Positions 1 through 10,144 of a stretch of 64,000 bases of DNA are shown here, piece after piece. The stretch's first letter is position 1; each line of letters opens with the position of its first letter. Below the pieces are notes generated by a model. That model ran no database searches. It saw only the letters and a program-made list of their open reading frames with translations, and had not been told where the DNA came from. The DNA comes from Lactobacillus johnsonii (GTDB taxonomy: Bacteria > Bacillota > Bacilli > Lactobacillales > Lactobacillaceae), in the NCBI RefSeq assembly GCF_014058685.1, contig NZ_CP059055.1, forward strand, positions 744,001 to 808,000. The letters run 5' to 3'. The translations under genes and the position numbers were made by a program.

Positions 1-117
1 GGTGCTCCATTAGCTTTAAAACACTATAAGTCTGATAAAGCAGTGGGCGAAGCGCTTGAAGAAATTGCTGCTGGTAAAGTTACAATTGATCCTGAGCATC
101 GTGAAGATATTGGCTAG
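1..117 (+). CDS. rpoZ: RNA polymerase omega subunit, C-terminal end (partial)
   Basis: Only the last 38 codons are present; the gene starts before the window. The visible residues ([10 protein letters not shown], then [14 protein letters not shown] and a PEHREDIG end) look like the C-terminus of Firmicute omega, the small subunit that helps RNA polymerase assemble. Its position just upstream of priA fits the usual gmk-rpoZ-coaBC-priA order, although coaBC is missing here. A strong terminator follows the stop codon. The identification rests on a short fragment and on context. Confidence 0.8.
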   Translation, partial: GAPLALKHYKSDKAVGEALEEIAAGKVTIDPEHREDIG

Positions 118-125
118 AATCTTTT

Positions 126-154
126 CCTTCATTGTTAATCAATGAAGGTTTTTT
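126..154 (+). terminator. Rho-independent terminator after rpoZ
   Basis: A perfect 9 bp stem (CCTTCATTG / CAATGAAGG) with a 5-base loop is followed by six T. It ends the rpoZ transcript 17 bases before the priA start, so priA either has a promoter inside this region or depends on readthrough. I see no clear promoter here. Confidence 0.9.
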
Positions 155-171
155 AGTAGGTGATAAGATAA

Positions 172-2568
172 ATGATTGCGCAAGTTATTGTAGATGTAGC
201 TGCCAAACAAACTGATCGAGTGTTTGAATATCATATTCCAAGGGAATTAACTGATGTAGCTGTTGGATCAAGAGTGGTTGTTCCTTTTGGTCGACGAAAA
301 GTGCAGGGATTTGTAGTCGGAATCAGTGAAACAACTTCTTATACAGGAAAATTAAAAGATTTACTTGTTGTAATTGATGAATTGCCACCACTTACGCCAG
401 AATTAATTGCTCTTTCTAAAACTTTAGCTGATAAAATTTTTTCATATCGAATTACAATTCTTCAATCAATGCTACCACGCGTAATGAAGGCGAATTATCG
501 TAAAATTTTAGTTCCCCTTACAGATGAAATTAAAGAAAATACTCTTTTTAAAGGTGAACCGCTTGATTTAAATGAAGTTTCTGATCTTGAGACAATTGTA
601 AAAATTAAAAAGCTCATAAAAAATAATCAAGCTAAGATTGAATACTTAGTTGAAAATAAAGCTAAGAAGAAACAGGTTGCTGCCTATCTTTTGACTAAAA
701 CAAGAACAGAATATCAGGATATTTTAGGAGGAATAAGAACAACAGCAAAAAACCAGCGAGCATTGCTTAATAATATCGTTGAAAAATATAACGAATATCC
801 AAAATTGGGTTCAACTATTGAGTCTGAATTGGGAATCTCAAGTTCTACATTACGAGCAGCCGAAAAAAAGGGATGGCTGTTAAAAAAAGAGCAGGAGATT
901 TATCGAAATCCATTAAAAGATTTTGAATCTAATGCTAGTAAGCATTCGGTTAGATTAAATTCAGAACAGTTAGACGCCTTAAATTCAATTGGGACTAGTA
1001 TTAAAGAAAAAGAGGCTAAGACTTTTCTTCTTGAGGGAATTACTGGGAGCGGCAAAACTGAGGTGTACCTTCACTCTATCAGTACAGCTCTTGAACAGAA
1101 GCGTAATGCTCTAATGTTAGTTCCGGAGATTTCTCTAACTCCTCAAATGGTTAAACAAGTGAAAGAGCGTTTTGGAGATAATGTTGCTGTTTTACACAGT
1201 GGTTTATCTGAAGGTGAAAAATATGATGAATGGCGAAGAATTAGGCGTGGAGAAGCTCAAGTGGTAGTAGGAGCTAGAAGCGCGATTTTTGCTCCTTTAA
1301 AAAATATTGGTTTAATAGTAATTGATGAGGAGCATGAATCTTCCTATAAGCAAAACGATACTCCTCGCTACCATGCACGGGATGTAGCTCTATTGAGAAG
1401 TAAATTTCACAATTGTCCAGTTGTTTTAGGAAGTGCAACGCCTTCTTTAGCAAGCCGGGCGCGGGCTCAAAAGGGAAGATATGAATTATTACGTCTAACT
1501 AAACGTGCTAATCAAAAGTCGCTACCTAAAGTGGATCTAATAGACCTAAAAACTGTTGAATTTGCTGGTGGACAGTTTGATCTATCAATTCCCTTAGTAG
1601 ATGCAATTAAAGAAAAAATAGCTAAAAAAGAACAAGTTATTTTACTTCTTAATCGTCGTGGTTTTGCTAGTTTTATGCTTTGTCGCAATTGTGGCTTTGT
1701 TTTAAAATGTCCAAATTGTGATATCTCGTTAACTTTACATAAAGATACTGGACAGATGCAATGTCATTATTGCGGCCATAAGGAGCCAATTCCAAGAAAA
1801 TGTCCAAATTGTCAGAGTGAAAAAATAAGATTTTTAGGTACGGGGACGCAAAAAGTTCAAGAAGAACTGAAAACTTTACTTCCTGACGCTAAGATCTTAA
1901 GAATGGACGTTGATACTACTAGACGTAAAGGAAGTTATAAGAAAATTCTTGATAGTTTTGGTAATCATCAAGCCGATATTCTCTTAGGAACACAAATGAT
2001 TGCTAAAGGACTAGATTTTCCAAATGTTACTTTAGTGGGAGTAATTAATGCTGACACAGCATTATCTCTTCCAGATTTTAATTCTTCAGAAAAAACATTT
2101 GATTTACTAACCCAGGTAGCTGGAAGGGCCGGAAGAGCTGAAAAAACTGGTAGAGTTATGATTCAAACTTATAATCCGGAAAATTATGCAATAAAACTAG
2201 CCCAAAGCCAAGATTACGAGGGATTTTACCGAAAAGAAATGCAGGTTAGATTTCAGGGAAACTATCCGCCATTTTTTTATACTACCCTAATTACTGTTAC
2301 ATCAAAAAATGAACAGTCAGCTGCTAAAGAGGCATTTGTAATAAAAAGAAAATTAATGCGAGAGTTGCATTCTCCAACTATTATTTTGGGTCCAACGCCA
2401 AGTAGTGTAGCTAAAATTAAAAATCAATATTATTACCAAATCTTGGTAAAATATAAGTATGAGCCTAAGTTGCATGCGTTGCTTCATCAAATTCAAGATG
2501 ATGCACAATTAGCACAGAAACGTGGTTTGAATATATACATTGATAATGAACCAGAGAGAATAATGTAA
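172..2568 (+). CDS. priA: Primosomal replication restart helicase PriA
   Basis: This is a 798-residue superfamily 2 DNA helicase that recognises stalled forks and reloads the replicative helicase in the cytoplasm. The N-terminal third is the fork-DNA-binding region. Walker A (GITGSGKTE) lies near residues 288-296 and Walker B is DEEH near 385. A zinc-binding block with paired CxxC motifs (CRNC, CPNC, CHYC, CPNC) lies at about 504-545, inside the helicase core as expected for PriA. The C-terminal helicase motifs include QVAGRAGRAEKTG. The length is normal. An AGGTGA ribosome site stands just upstream of the ATG. It heads the run fmt-rsmB-prpC-pknB-rsgA-rpe-thiN. Confidence 0.97.
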   Translation: MIAQVIVDVAAKQTDRVFEYHIPRELTDVAVGSRVVVPFGRRKVQGFVVGISETTSYTGKLKDLLVVIDELPPLTPELIALSKTLADKIFSYRITILQSMLPRVMKANYRKILVPLTDEIKENTLFKGEPLDLNEVSDLETIVKIKKLIKNNQAKIEYLVENKAKKKQVAAYLLTKTRTEYQDILGGIRTTAKNQRALLNNIVEKYNEYPKLGSTIESELGISSSTLRAAEKKGWLLKKEQEIYRNPLKDFESNASKHSVRLNSEQLDALNSIGTSIKEKEAKTFLLEGITGSGKTEVYLHSISTALEQKRNALMLVPEISLTPQMVKQVKERFGDNVAVLHSGLSEGEKYDEWRRIRRGEAQVVVGARSAIFAPLKNIGLIVIDEEHESSYKQNDTPRYHARDVALLRSKFHNCPVVLGSATPSLASRARAQKGRYELLRLTKRANQKSLPKVDLIDLKTVEFAGGQFDLSIPLVDAIKEKIAKKEQVILLLNRRGFASFMLCRNCGFVLKCPNCDISLTLHKDTGQMQCHYCGHKEPIPRKCPNCQSEKIRFLGTGTQKVQEELKTLLPDAKILRMDVDTTRRKGSYKKILDSFGNHQADILLGTQMIAKGLDFPNVTLVGVINADTALSLPDFNSSEKTFDLLTQVAGRAGRAEKTGRVMIQTYNPENYAIKLAQSQDYEGFYRKEMQVRFQGNYPPFFYTTLITVTSKNEQSAAKEAFVIKRKLMRELHSPTIILGPTPSSVAKIKNQYYYQILVKYKYEPKLHALLHQIQDDAQLAQKRGLNIYIDNEPERIM

Positions 2569-2588
2569 GTTAGAAAGAAGTTGAATCT

Positions 2589-3533
2589 ATGTCATCAGTT
2601 ATTTTTTTAGGAACCCCAAATTTTGGTAGTGTAGTTCTACAGGGATTAATTGATCAAGGATATGAAATTAAAGCAGTTGTTACTCAACCGGATAAGCGCG
2701 TTGGGCGCAAACAAGTAGTGCATCAATCTGCTGTTAAGGAAACAGCGTTGAAGCATAATCTTCCAGTTTATCAACCTGCTAAATTGTCGGGATCAGAAGA
2801 ACTTGCAGAATTAATGAAAATTGAACCAGATTTTATTATTACGGCTGCCTACGGACAGTTTCTGCCAACTAAGTTTTTAAAATCAGCTAAAATAGCGCCA
2901 GTTAATGTTCATGGTTCTCTACTTCCTAAGTATCGTGGTGGTGCACCAATTCAATATTCTGTTTTAAATGGGGATAAAGACACTGGTATTACCATTATGG
3001 AGATGGTGAAAAAAATGGATGCAGGAGATATTTTTGCTCAAAAAGCTTTGCCAATTACAGATGAAGATACAAGTGGTACTTTATTTGATAAATTAAGTAT
3101 TTTGGGAAGAGATCTTCTCTTAGAAACTTTACCTAAGTTTATCGATGGAACAGTTACTCGGACTGCTCAGGATGAGGATAAGGTTGTCTTTTCACCTAAC
3201 ATCTCTAAAGACCAAGAAAAGATAAACCTATCAATGACTGCTAAAGAAGCTAATAATCTAATTCGTGCCCTTAATCCTGATCCAGGTGCTTACTTTATGC
3301 TTGATGGGAAGAGATTCAAAGTTTGGAAAGCAAAGCCATTGACTGAAAAGACTAGTTTTCCAGCTGGAACTTTAGTTGCTAATAAAAAGAAATTCGTAAT
3401 TAGTATGGCTGATGGTAGCCAATTAGAATTACTTGAAGTTCAGCCAACTGGTAAGAAGAAAATGAATATTAAAGATTATCTCAATGGTCAAGGTAGTCAT
3501 TTTACAAGTGGAGATAAGATAATTGATGAGTAA
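2589..3533 (+). CDS. fmt: Methionyl-tRNA formyltransferase
   Basis: It transfers a formyl group from 10-formyltetrahydrofolate to Met-tRNA(fMet), making the initiator tRNA. The 314-residue protein has the N-terminal formyltransferase fold with the catalytic triad visible as N106, H108 (in NVHGSLLPKYRGGAP) and D144 (in KKMDAGD), at the same numbers as in E. coli Fmt. A smaller C-terminal tRNA-binding barrel starts around residue 205. The gene lies 20 bases after priA and overlaps rsmB. The peptide deformylase gene that often sits beside fmt is absent here. Confidence 0.97.
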   Translation: MSSVIFLGTPNFGSVVLQGLIDQGYEIKAVVTQPDKRVGRKQVVHQSAVKETALKHNLPVYQPAKLSGSEELAELMKIEPDFIITAAYGQFLPTKFLKSAKIAPVNVHGSLLPKYRGGAPIQYSVLNGDKDTGITIMEMVKKMDAGDIFAQKALPITDEDTSGTLFDKLSILGRDLLLETLPKFIDGTVTRTAQDEDKVVFSPNISKDQEKINLSMTAKEANNLIRALNPDPGAYFMLDGKRFKVWKAKPLTEKTSFPAGTLVANKKKFVISMADGSQLELLEVQPTGKKKMNIKDYLNGQGSHFTSGDKIIDE

Positions 3534-4842
3534 TGCAAGAACGGTTGCTTTAGAAACTTTGATCAAAGTTTTTAATCAAAAAAGCTATTCTAATATTGCT
3601 TTAAACAATGAACTAATAAAACATGATTTAAAGCCAGCTGATAAGGCCTTAGCTACTAGAATTGTATATGGTACAATTCAATATAAAATATTTTTAGAGT
3701 ATCAACTAAAACCGTTAATTAAAACAAAACTACGCGATAGTTTTTTAAAGCCGCTTCTTTTAATGTCTGCCTACCAGTACTTTTTCTTAGAGAAAGTACC
3801 AGCAAACGCGATTTTTGATGAGGCAAACAAGCTTGCTAAAAAATATAGTAAGAGAAATAGTGGCAGTTATAAGCTGGTTAACGGAATTTTGCGTGCTTTA
3901 GAGCGTCAAGGTAAAATTTTGCCACCAACTAATGATTTAGTTGAATATTTAAGTATTAAAGAAAGTTTTCCTAAATGGTTAGTAGAATATCTATTAGATC
4001 ATTTTGGTGAAAATAAAACAAAAGAAATTTTAGTACGAAGTAATCAACCTGCTGCTAATTCAATTAGAATGACTACAAAAGAGTCAGACTTTGAAGAAAT
4101 CAAAGAAGAATTAAAAAAAGATACTTTTAATTTTGAAGAATCTAGTCTAACTCGTCATAATCTAAATCTTAATAAAGGTGGAGTAGCGCAAACAGCACTG
4201 TTTAAAAATGGAAAAATTACTATTCAGGATGCTGCTGCTTCACTTGCTGTGGATGCGTTTGACTTTAAGGGTAATGAACAGGTATTAGATGCATGTAGTG
4301 CTCCTGGTGGTAAGACGGTTCAAATTGCTGAAAACTTAACAACAGGTAGTGTAATTGCTTTAGATATTCATGAGAATAAACTAAAGCTTGTAAGGAATGC
4401 GGCTGAGCGTCTTCATGTTAGTGATAAAGTAAAGACAAAGGCTTTAGATGCACGAAAGGCTAAAGAATATTTTAATCAAGGACAATTTGATAAAATTTTA
4501 GTAGATGCACCTTGCTCGGGCTTGGGTTTGATTAGACGAAAGCCGGAGATTAGATATGAAAAATCATTAAATGATATTAAAAATTTAGCAAAAATTCAGT
4601 TGGCTATTTTGGAGAGCGTGAGCGGACTTTTAGCTAATGGGGGAGAACTGGTTTATTCAACTTGTACTATCAGTTATGAAGAAGATGAAGGCGTAGTTAA
4701 GCAATTTCTAAAATTGCATCCCGATTTTGAGTTGATACCAGTTCAAGTAGGAAAGCTTCCTAAGCAAGAAATAGTACGTATTTTTCCAAGTAGTGACGGC
4801 AGTGACGGATTTTTTATTGCAAAATTAAAAAAACGAGGGTAA
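3526..4842 (+). CDS. rsmB: 16S rRNA m5C967 methyltransferase RsmB
   Basis: An S-adenosylmethionine-dependent cytosine-5 methyltransferase acting on 16S rRNA (Sun/RsmB family). The first ~140 residues form a NusB-like RNA-binding domain. The catalytic domain shows the SAM site DACSAPGGKT, the DAPCSGLGLIRRKPE motif with one of the two cysteines, and the second cysteine in YSTCTI. The start is either TTG 3523 or ATG 3526; a GTGGAG ribosome site at 3508-3513 serves both, and I chose the ATG. The gene overlaps fmt by 8 bases, so the two are probably translationally coupled. Confidence 0.95.
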   Translation: MSNARTVALETLIKVFNQKSYSNIALNNELIKHDLKPADKALATRIVYGTIQYKIFLEYQLKPLIKTKLRDSFLKPLLLMSAYQYFFLEKVPANAIFDEANKLAKKYSKRNSGSYKLVNGILRALERQGKILPPTNDLVEYLSIKESFPKWLVEYLLDHFGENKTKEILVRSNQPAANSIRMTTKESDFEEIKEELKKDTFNFEESSLTRHNLNLNKGGVAQTALFKNGKITIQDAAASLAVDAFDFKGNEQVLDACSAPGGKTVQIAENLTTGSVIALDIHENKLKLVRNAAERLHVSDKVKTKALDARKAKEYFNQGQFDKILVDAPCSGLGLIRRKPEIRYEKSLNDIKNLAKIQLAILESVSGLLANGGELVYSTCTISYEEDEGVVKQFLKLHPDFELIPVQVGKLPKQEIVRIFPSSDGSDGFFIAKLKKRG

Positions 4843-4848
4843 ATAATT

Positions 4849-5601
4849 TTGATTAAAACAGCATTTGCTTCAAGTATTGGTAGAGTCCGAGAAACTAATC
4901 AGGACTTTGTAAAGGTATTTAAAAATCAAAATAATATTATTATGGGGATCGTTTGCGACGGTATGGGTGGCCATCAAGGAGGAGATGTTGCCTCAACGAT
5001 GGCAGTTAGTCATCTGGGCCATAATTTTGAAAAGACAGATTTTACTGATCCTGACTTAGCTCAAAAGTGGTTAACTGTACAATTAAGATTAGAAAATGAA
5101 ACTATCTTGAATACAGCCGATCGTTTTTCTGATCTAAATGGAATGGGCACCACAATAGTTTTAGCAATTGCCTTTACTGAAAAGATCTTAATTGCCCATC
5201 TGGGTGACTCACGTTGTTATCTCTATGGAGGTAATGAATTTAAGCAAATTACTGAAGACCATTCTTTAGTTCATGAATTAGTTAAAATGGGTCAAATTAC
5301 TGAGCAACAGGCTCGAAATCATCCTCAAAAAAATATTATTACTGAAACTTTAGGAGTCTCAAGTACTGTAAACCCAGAATTTGATATTCTTGAAGTTCAT
5401 GCTGGTGATATTTTTATGCTTTGTACCGATGGATTAACAAATTCGTTAACTGATCCTCAAATTCAACAAATCCTTGCCACTAAAAATTTAAGTTTAAAAG
5501 AGCGTTGTAATAAACTTATTAATGAAGCTAATCGTTTAGGTGGTGGAGATAATATTACTGTTTGCTTACTTGCCTATGTAGAAAAGGATGGTGACAAATA
5601 G
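4849..5601 (+). CDS. prpC: PP2C-type serine/threonine phosphatase (PrpC/Stp)
   Basis: A 250-residue metal-dependent protein phosphatase that reverses phosphorylation by the kinase encoded next. PP2C motifs are intact: RETNQD with D20, VCDGMGGHQGG with D37, GDSRCYLY, CTDGLTNSL and GGGDNITV. These supply the acidic residues that hold the two Mn/Mg ions. The start is TTG at 4849, with a GAGGGT ribosome site at 4835-4840. No signal peptide is present, so it acts in the cytoplasm. Only two bases separate it from pknB, the standard Firmicute phosphatase-kinase pair. Confidence 0.95.
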   Translation: MIKTAFASSIGRVRETNQDFVKVFKNQNNIIMGIVCDGMGGHQGGDVASTMAVSHLGHNFEKTDFTDPDLAQKWLTVQLRLENETILNTADRFSDLNGMGTTIVLAIAFTEKILIAHLGDSRCYLYGGNEFKQITEDHSLVHELVKMGQITEQQARNHPQKNIITETLGVSSTVNPEFDILEVHAGDIFMLCTDGLTNSLTDPQIQQILATKNLSLKERCNKLINEANRLGGGDNITVCLLAYVEKDGDK

Positions 5602-5603
5602 CA

Positions 5604-7592
5604 ATGGAGAAAGGCCATTTGCTTGGTGGTCGCTATAAGATTATCTCTGTTTTAGGCGAAGGCGGGATGGCTAATGTTTATTTAGCTGAAGATATTATTC
5701 TGCAAAGAAAAGTTGCAGTTAAAGTTTTGCGACTAGATTTGCAAAAGGATCCTCAAACTATTCAACGTTTCCAAAGAGAGGCACTTTCTACTAGTGAATT
5801 AAGTCATCCTCATATTGTTTCGATTCTTGACGTAGGAACAGACGGAAATTGCCATTATTTAGTAATGGATTATGTGGATGGATCTGATTTGGAAGAATAT
5901 ATCCAACATAATAATCCAATTCCTTTGCCTAAAGTAATTGATATCATGGATCAAATATTGAGTGCCGTTGCATTGGCACATAAACACAATGTGATCCATC
6001 GCGACTTAAAACCACAAAACATTTTAATGGATAAAAAAGGCAATATTAAAATTGTGGATTTTGGTATTGCAATTGCTTTAAATCAAAGTACGATGACACA
6101 AACCAATACTGCAATGGGATCAGTGCATTATATGTCACCTGAACAAGCCCGAGGTAGTATCGCAACAAAACAATCCGATATTTATTCTTTAGGAATAATT
6201 CTCTATAAATTATTGACTGGAACCGTACCTTTTACTGGAGAAAATGCCGTTGCAGTTGCCTTGAAACATTTTCAAGAAAAAACACCATCTTTAAGGGATA
6301 AAAATCCTAATGTTCCTCAAGCTTTAGAAAATGTTGTTTTTAAAGCTACAGCGAAAGATCCGCGAGATCGTTATAAATCTGCTTTAGAAATGAAAGCGGA
6401 CTTGGATACGTGTCTTGATCCAAAACGTAAGGATGAGCCAATTTTTAAGCCGGAGCATGATCCGTCTACTGATGAAACGATTGTTGTTCCTCCTCTTGAA
6501 GGAAGCGTTCATAATAAAGATCATGAAGCGCAAGCCAAGGAAGAACCTAAAGAAGAAAAAAAGAGTCTGTTTAAAAATCTGAATGGTCATAAATGGTGGT
6601 GGTTAGGAGCTATAATTGCATTTTGTGTAATTATGGTAATTCTGTTCTTCGCTCTTGGTAGAAAAGATATGGTAGATATTCCTAATCTTAATAGGATGAG
6701 TCAAACGCAAGCCAAGAAGTCTCTTCAATCTTCTAATTTAAAAATTGGAAAGATTACTTATGAATATTCTGACAGTGTTCCAAAAGGAGAAGTAATTAGA
6801 ACAGACCCTCCGATTGGATCCCAGATAAAAGATGGACAAAAGGTTAACTTAGTTTTATCTCGAGGTAGTCATCTTGTTGAAATGCCAAATGTAATTGGAG
6901 AGTCTTATCCTCTTGCGCGGAAACAGCTAGTTAAACTAGGTTTTACTGTTACTAAAACTGAAGAATACTCTCCTAGTCCTAAAAACCAGGTTAATGCTCA
7001 AGATATTGAACCAGGCCAGGAAGTAAATCCTAATAAATCAACAGTAACCTTGTTGGTCTCAAAGGGACCTAGTTCGGCGAGTAGTACCCGATCTAGACGA
7101 AATACAATAAAATTAAGAGATATTGTAGGATATTCATTGAAAGGTGCCCGAGATTATGCACGGGAACATCATTTATCACTTAAAGTTGAAGAAGAAGACT
7201 CAGATGGTAAAAATGATGGTACAGTTTTACGTCAATCCCCAGAATCAGGTACTGACATGAATCCTGGGGATACGTTAACGATAGTAGTAGCAAAAGCTAA
7301 GAAAAGCAATTCTACTGATACTTCAAGCAGTTCAACTACTACCACTACTGTTACAAAATCTTATACTATTAATTATCCAGGAAGTGCTGATCAAAGCGGA
7401 TCAGAAAAAACGCCAGATCATATTCAGGTATATGTTTCTGATGATGGACATTCAATTAATAATATTTACAAAGACATGAACATTACTTCTGAACAAACTT
7501 TTACCATTCCGTTTAAGTTAAGCAAAAAAAATGGGCATATAAAAATATTGCGAAATGGTGAAACGATTTTAGATGAGGACGTTAATAAATAA
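5604..7592 (+). CDS. pknB: PASTA-domain serine/threonine kinase (PknB/PrkC/StkP family)
   Basis: A membrane kinase that senses muropeptides or lipid II and controls cell-wall synthesis and division. Residues 1-270 are a Hanks kinase: GEGGMANVY loop, K40 in [12 protein letters not shown] at 132-139, DFG at 152-154, SPE at 178-180. One membrane helix spans about 331-351. Three PASTA repeats follow outside (about 354-421, 423-489, 500-565). A Ser/Thr-rich linker (568-585) then leads to a terminal ~75-residue segment that is not a PASTA repeat. The stop codon overlaps the rsgA start by one base. Confidence 0.96.
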   Translation: MEKGHLLGGRYKIISVLGEGGMANVYLAEDIILQRKVAVKVLRLDLQKDPQTIQRFQREALSTSELSHPHIVSILDVGTDGNCHYLVMDYVDGSDLEEYIQHNNPIPLPKVIDIMDQILSAVALAHKHNVIHRDLKPQNILMDKKGNIKIVDFGIAIALNQSTMTQTNTAMGSVHYMSPEQARGSIATKQSDIYSLGIILYKLLTGTVPFTGENAVAVALKHFQEKTPSLRDKNPNVPQALENVVFKATAKDPRDRYKSALEMKADLDTCLDPKRKDEPIFKPEHDPSTDETIVVPPLEGSVHNKDHEAQAKEEPKEEKKSLFKNLNGHKWWWLGAIIAFCVIMVILFFALGRKDMVDIPNLNRMSQTQAKKSLQSSNLKIGKITYEYSDSVPKGEVIRTDPPIGSQIKDGQKVNLVLSRGSHLVEMPNVIGESYPLARKQLVKLGFTVTKTEEYSPSPKNQVNAQDIEPGQEVNPNKSTVTLLVSKGPSSASSTRSRRNTIKLRDIVGYSLKGARDYAREHHLSLKVEEEDSDGKNDGTVLRQSPESGTDMNPGDTLTIVVAKAKKSNSTDTSSSSTTTTTVTKSYTINYPGSADQSGSEKTPDHIQVYVSDDGHSINNIYKDMNITSEQTFTIPFKLSKKNGHIKILRNGETILDEDVNK

Positions 7593-8485
7593 TGAAAAAA
7601 GCAGAAGGAACGATTATTAGTGCTATCTCAGGCTACTATGATGTCGAAATTGATAATAAAGTAGTTAGAACGAGAGCACGAGGAGTTTTTAGAGATCGTA
7701 AACAAAAGCCACTGGTAGGAGATAGAGTAGTAGTTCAACTAGATGATCAGGGAATGAACTATTTAATTGAAATATTGTCACGCATTAATGAAATAGGGCG
7801 GCCAGCGGTGGCAAATGTGTCTAGAGTATTGTTAGTAATTTCCGCTGTTGAACCCGACTTTTCACTTGAATTATTGGATAGATATTTAACATTTTTTGCT
7901 TGGAAAAATGTTGGCGTAGTCATTTATTTGTCAAAATCGGATATTACTTCTTCTGAAAGATTAAAAGATATTCAAACTGAGTTAGAATACTACCAAAGAA
8001 TTGGGTATCCTGTTTTTGAAGATGCAGAAAAACTGGAAAATGAGCTTCCAAAAATGATCGATAAGGATCAGATTTGGACCTTAGCTGGGCAATCAGGTGC
8101 TGGCAAGTCAACATTATTGAATAAGCTGGAGAGTGAAGCAAAGCAGGCAACAGGAGCAATTTCAACTGCTTTAAATCGTGGAAAACATACCACAAGACAA
8201 GTAACACTATTTAAATACGGCTCTGGCTTTATTGCTGATACTCCTGGTTTTTCAGCTATTGATCTCTTTAAGATCAAAGTTGATGATCTAAGAAATTACT
8301 TTTATGATTTAAAAGAAGCAAGTGCAAACTGCAAATTTAGAGGTTGTCAACATATTAAAGAGCCTGGTTGCGAGGTTAAAAAACTTGTAGAAGAGGGTAA
8401 AATAGCGCGCAGTCGTTATGAATCTTATTTAAAAATTAGACAAGAAATTTCTGACAATAGAATGCCAGAGTATTTAAAGAAATAG
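7592..8485 (+). CDS. rsgA: Ribosome small-subunit-dependent GTPase RsgA
   Basis: A circularly permuted GTPase that checks late 30S maturation. The order of motifs proves the permutation: an N-terminal OB-fold (about 1-65), then G4 (LSKSD, 113-117), then G1 (GQSGAGKST, 166-174), then G3 (DTPGF, 216-220). A C-terminal zinc site is formed by C247, C252, H254 and C260. The length of 297 residues is typical. The ATG shares one base with the pknB stop (TAATG), which suggests coupled translation. Confidence 0.97.
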   Translation: MKKAEGTIISAISGYYDVEIDNKVVRTRARGVFRDRKQKPLVGDRVVVQLDDQGMNYLIEILSRINEIGRPAVANVSRVLLVISAVEPDFSLELLDRYLTFFAWKNVGVVIYLSKSDITSSERLKDIQTELEYYQRIGYPVFEDAEKLENELPKMIDKDQIWTLAGQSGAGKSTLLNKLESEAKQATGAISTALNRGKHTTRQVTLFKYGSGFIADTPGFSAIDLFKIKVDDLRNYFYDLKEASANCKFRGCQHIKEPGCEVKKLVEEGKIARSRYESYLKIRQEISDNRMPEYLKK

Positions 8486-8493
8486 GTGAAACT

Positions 8494-9144
8494 ATGATAG
8501 CACCATCAATTTTAAATGCAGATAATATGCATCTAAGTCGTGATATTAAAGCCGCTATTGAAAGTGGCATAGATAGATTCCATATTGATATTATGGATGG
8601 ACACTTTGTACCTAATTTGTCATATGGACCAGAATTGGTAAAAGACTTTAAGCGTTCTTTTCCGTTAACAGATGCTGAAATTCATTTAATGAGTAATGAC
8701 TTAGAAACAACATTGCCTCTCTTTGTAGAAGCTGGATGTGATCTTTTAGAATTTCATTATGAAGCAACGGATAATCCAGAATATTGGATAAATTATTTAA
8801 AAGATCATAATGTTAGATGTGGAATGGCCATTAATCCGTCTACACCGGTGCAAAAATTACAACCATTTTTAAAAGAATTAGATCAAGTGCTTTTGATGAC
8901 AGTGAAACCTGGATTTGGTGGGCAAAAGTTTGAAGAAGAGTCAGTTGAACGTTTAGTTGAACTTAAGAATATGATTGAAGCTGAGAATTTAAGTGTTCCA
9001 ATTGAAGTTGATGGTGGAATTGAGCCTAAGACTTTAAAGCTTACTAGAGACGCAGGAGCCACAATTTTTGTAGCTGGTTCTTACATTTTTAAAAATGGAA
9101 GTATTGAAGATCAAGTTATGAAATTGAAAAAAGAAGACAAATGA
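8494..9144 (+). CDS. rpe: Ribulose-phosphate 3-epimerase
   Basis: It interconverts ribulose 5-phosphate and xylulose 5-phosphate in the pentose phosphate or phosphoketolase pathways. The 216-residue TIM barrel shows APSILNAD at the N-terminus, the metal-binding HIDIMDGHFVPN segment at 30-41, MTVKPGFGGQ in the middle and the phosphate/metal segment EVDGGI near residue 170. An AGGTGA ribosome site precedes the ATG. The gene overlaps thiN by four bases (ATGA). Its place between rsgA and thiN is conserved in Firmicutes. Confidence 0.97.
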   Translation: MIAPSILNADNMHLSRDIKAAIESGIDRFHIDIMDGHFVPNLSYGPELVKDFKRSFPLTDAEIHLMSNDLETTLPLFVEAGCDLLEFHYEATDNPEYWINYLKDHNVRCGMAINPSTPVQKLQPFLKELDQVLLMTVKPGFGGQKFEEESVERLVELKNMIEAENLSVPIEVDGGIEPKTLKLTRDAGATIFVAGSYIFKNGSIEDQVMKLKKEDK

Positions 9145-9809
9145 GAGCAATTGCATTATTAGGTGGTCCAAAAGAAGAATGGCCACATAATTTAGCCACT
9201 GAAATTAAAGAAGCAAGTAAAAAAGGCGCCCTAATTATGGCTAGTGATCGGGGCAGCCTTTTTTTATTAGAGTTAGGGATAGTACCTGACGTTGCCTTAG
9301 GAGATTATGATTCATTGACTTTTGATGAAAGAGAAATCGTTGAAAGTAAAGTTAAGGATATGCGTTATTCGAATCCAATCAAAGATTTTACGGATTCTGA
9401 AATGTTGTTTTATGCCGCATTTATCGATTATCGAGTTGACAGTTTAACGGTATATGGAGCAACAGGAGGAAGAATGGATCATTTTTTTGTTAATATGTAT
9501 GCTATGCTGAAAGCTCCGTTTGATAGATTTAAAGAAAAAATTAAATTTATTGATAAGCAAAATATTATCCGCTTTTTTGGAAAAGGGAAGCACATACTTT
9601 CTTATGAAGCTGATTATAAATATTTAGGAATTGGAACTTTAACAGGAGCTAAAAATTTTAGTATTAAAAATGCGAGATATGATTTAAAACCCATTGATTT
9701 GTCCGTACCGACAGTTTATTCATCAAATGAATATTTGAATAGGCAAGCAATAGAGATTTCGTGTGAGTCTGGGACATTAATCGTAATCAATAGTCGAGAT
9801 AAAAAATAA
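9141..9809 (+). CDS. thiN: Thiamine pyrophosphokinase
   Basis: It makes thiamine diphosphate from thiamine and ATP. Family motifs seen in the 222-residue protein are ASDRGSLFLL, LGDYDSL, the metal-binding KDFTDSEMLF and the YGATGGRMDHFFVN segment. The start ATG overlaps the rpe stop as ATGA. This is the last gene of the priA-thiN run and is followed by a strong bidirectional terminator. With no thiamine synthesis genes in view, it probably serves salvage; that part is inference. Confidence 0.95.
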   Translation: MRAIALLGGPKEEWPHNLATEIKEASKKGALIMASDRGSLFLLELGIVPDVALGDYDSLTFDEREIVESKVKDMRYSNPIKDFTDSEMLFYAAFIDYRVDSLTVYGATGGRMDHFFVNMYAMLKAPFDRFKEKIKFIDKQNIIRFFGKGKHILSYEADYKYLGIGTLTGAKNFSIKNARYDLKPIDLSVPTVYSSNEYLNRQAIEISCESGTLIVINSRDKK

Positions 9810-9847
9810 AAGGGATCAAGAAATACTTCTTGATCCCTTTTATTTTT
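9808..9847. terminator. Bidirectional terminator between thiN and rpmB
   Basis: A perfect 15 bp stem (AAAAGGGATCAAGAA, 9808-9822, pairing with 9827-9841) closes a 4-base loop. There is a T-rich run on the + side and an A-rich run on the other, so the hairpin can end both thiN and the oppositely oriented rpmB transcript. Confidence 0.93.
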
Positions 9848-9856
9848 ACTTCTTAA

Positions 9857-10042
9857 TTAGACACGTTTAACCTTACCGGATTTCAAAGCGCGAGCGGATA
9901 CCCAAACACGCTTTGGCTTACCGTCAACAAGGATGCGAACTTTTTGAAGGTTTGGCTTCCATGAACGCCGCACGGAGTTCAAAGCCTTTGAACGCTTGTT
10001 ACCAAAGACCGTCTTGCGGCCAGTAATAATGTCTTTTGCCAT
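9857..10042 (-). CDS. rpmB: 50S ribosomal protein L28
   Basis: A 61-residue ribosomal protein of the large subunit. It begins [19 protein letters not shown] and is rich in Lys and Arg, as in Firmicute L28. The reading frame is open for 23 more codons upstream, but the start is fixed at the ATG at 10042 by a GGAGGGTT ribosome site (complement of 10051-10058) and by family length. It is divergent from the Asp23-fakA operon and has its own promoter. No CxxC pairs are present, so it is the zinc-free form. Confidence 0.96.
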   Translation of the reverse strand: MAKDIITGRKTVFGNKRSKALNSVRRSWKPNLQKVRILVDGKPKRVWVSARALKSGKVKRV

Positions 10043-10082
10043 TTGTGCTAAACCCTCCTTTATGTTGTTGTAGTACTTATTT

Positions 10083-10111
10083 AATTTATCACAGCTTTTA
10101 GAATTGTGCAA
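10083..10111 (-). promoter_or_regulatory. Promoter of rpmB
   Basis: Read on the - strand, TTGCAC (10106-10111), a 17-base spacer and TAAATT (10083-10088) preceded by TGA give a sigma-A promoter with an extended -10. It lies about 40 bases before the rpmB start codon. Confidence 0.75.
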
Positions 10112-10144
10112 TATTGTCTTTCTATTTTCTTGAAACTAACATTG

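Noticed and set aside
7316-7360. Short Thr/Ser codon repeat in pknB
   Set aside because: It is a low-complexity linker of the protein, with mixed codons; there is no sign of a DNA-level tandem repeat.
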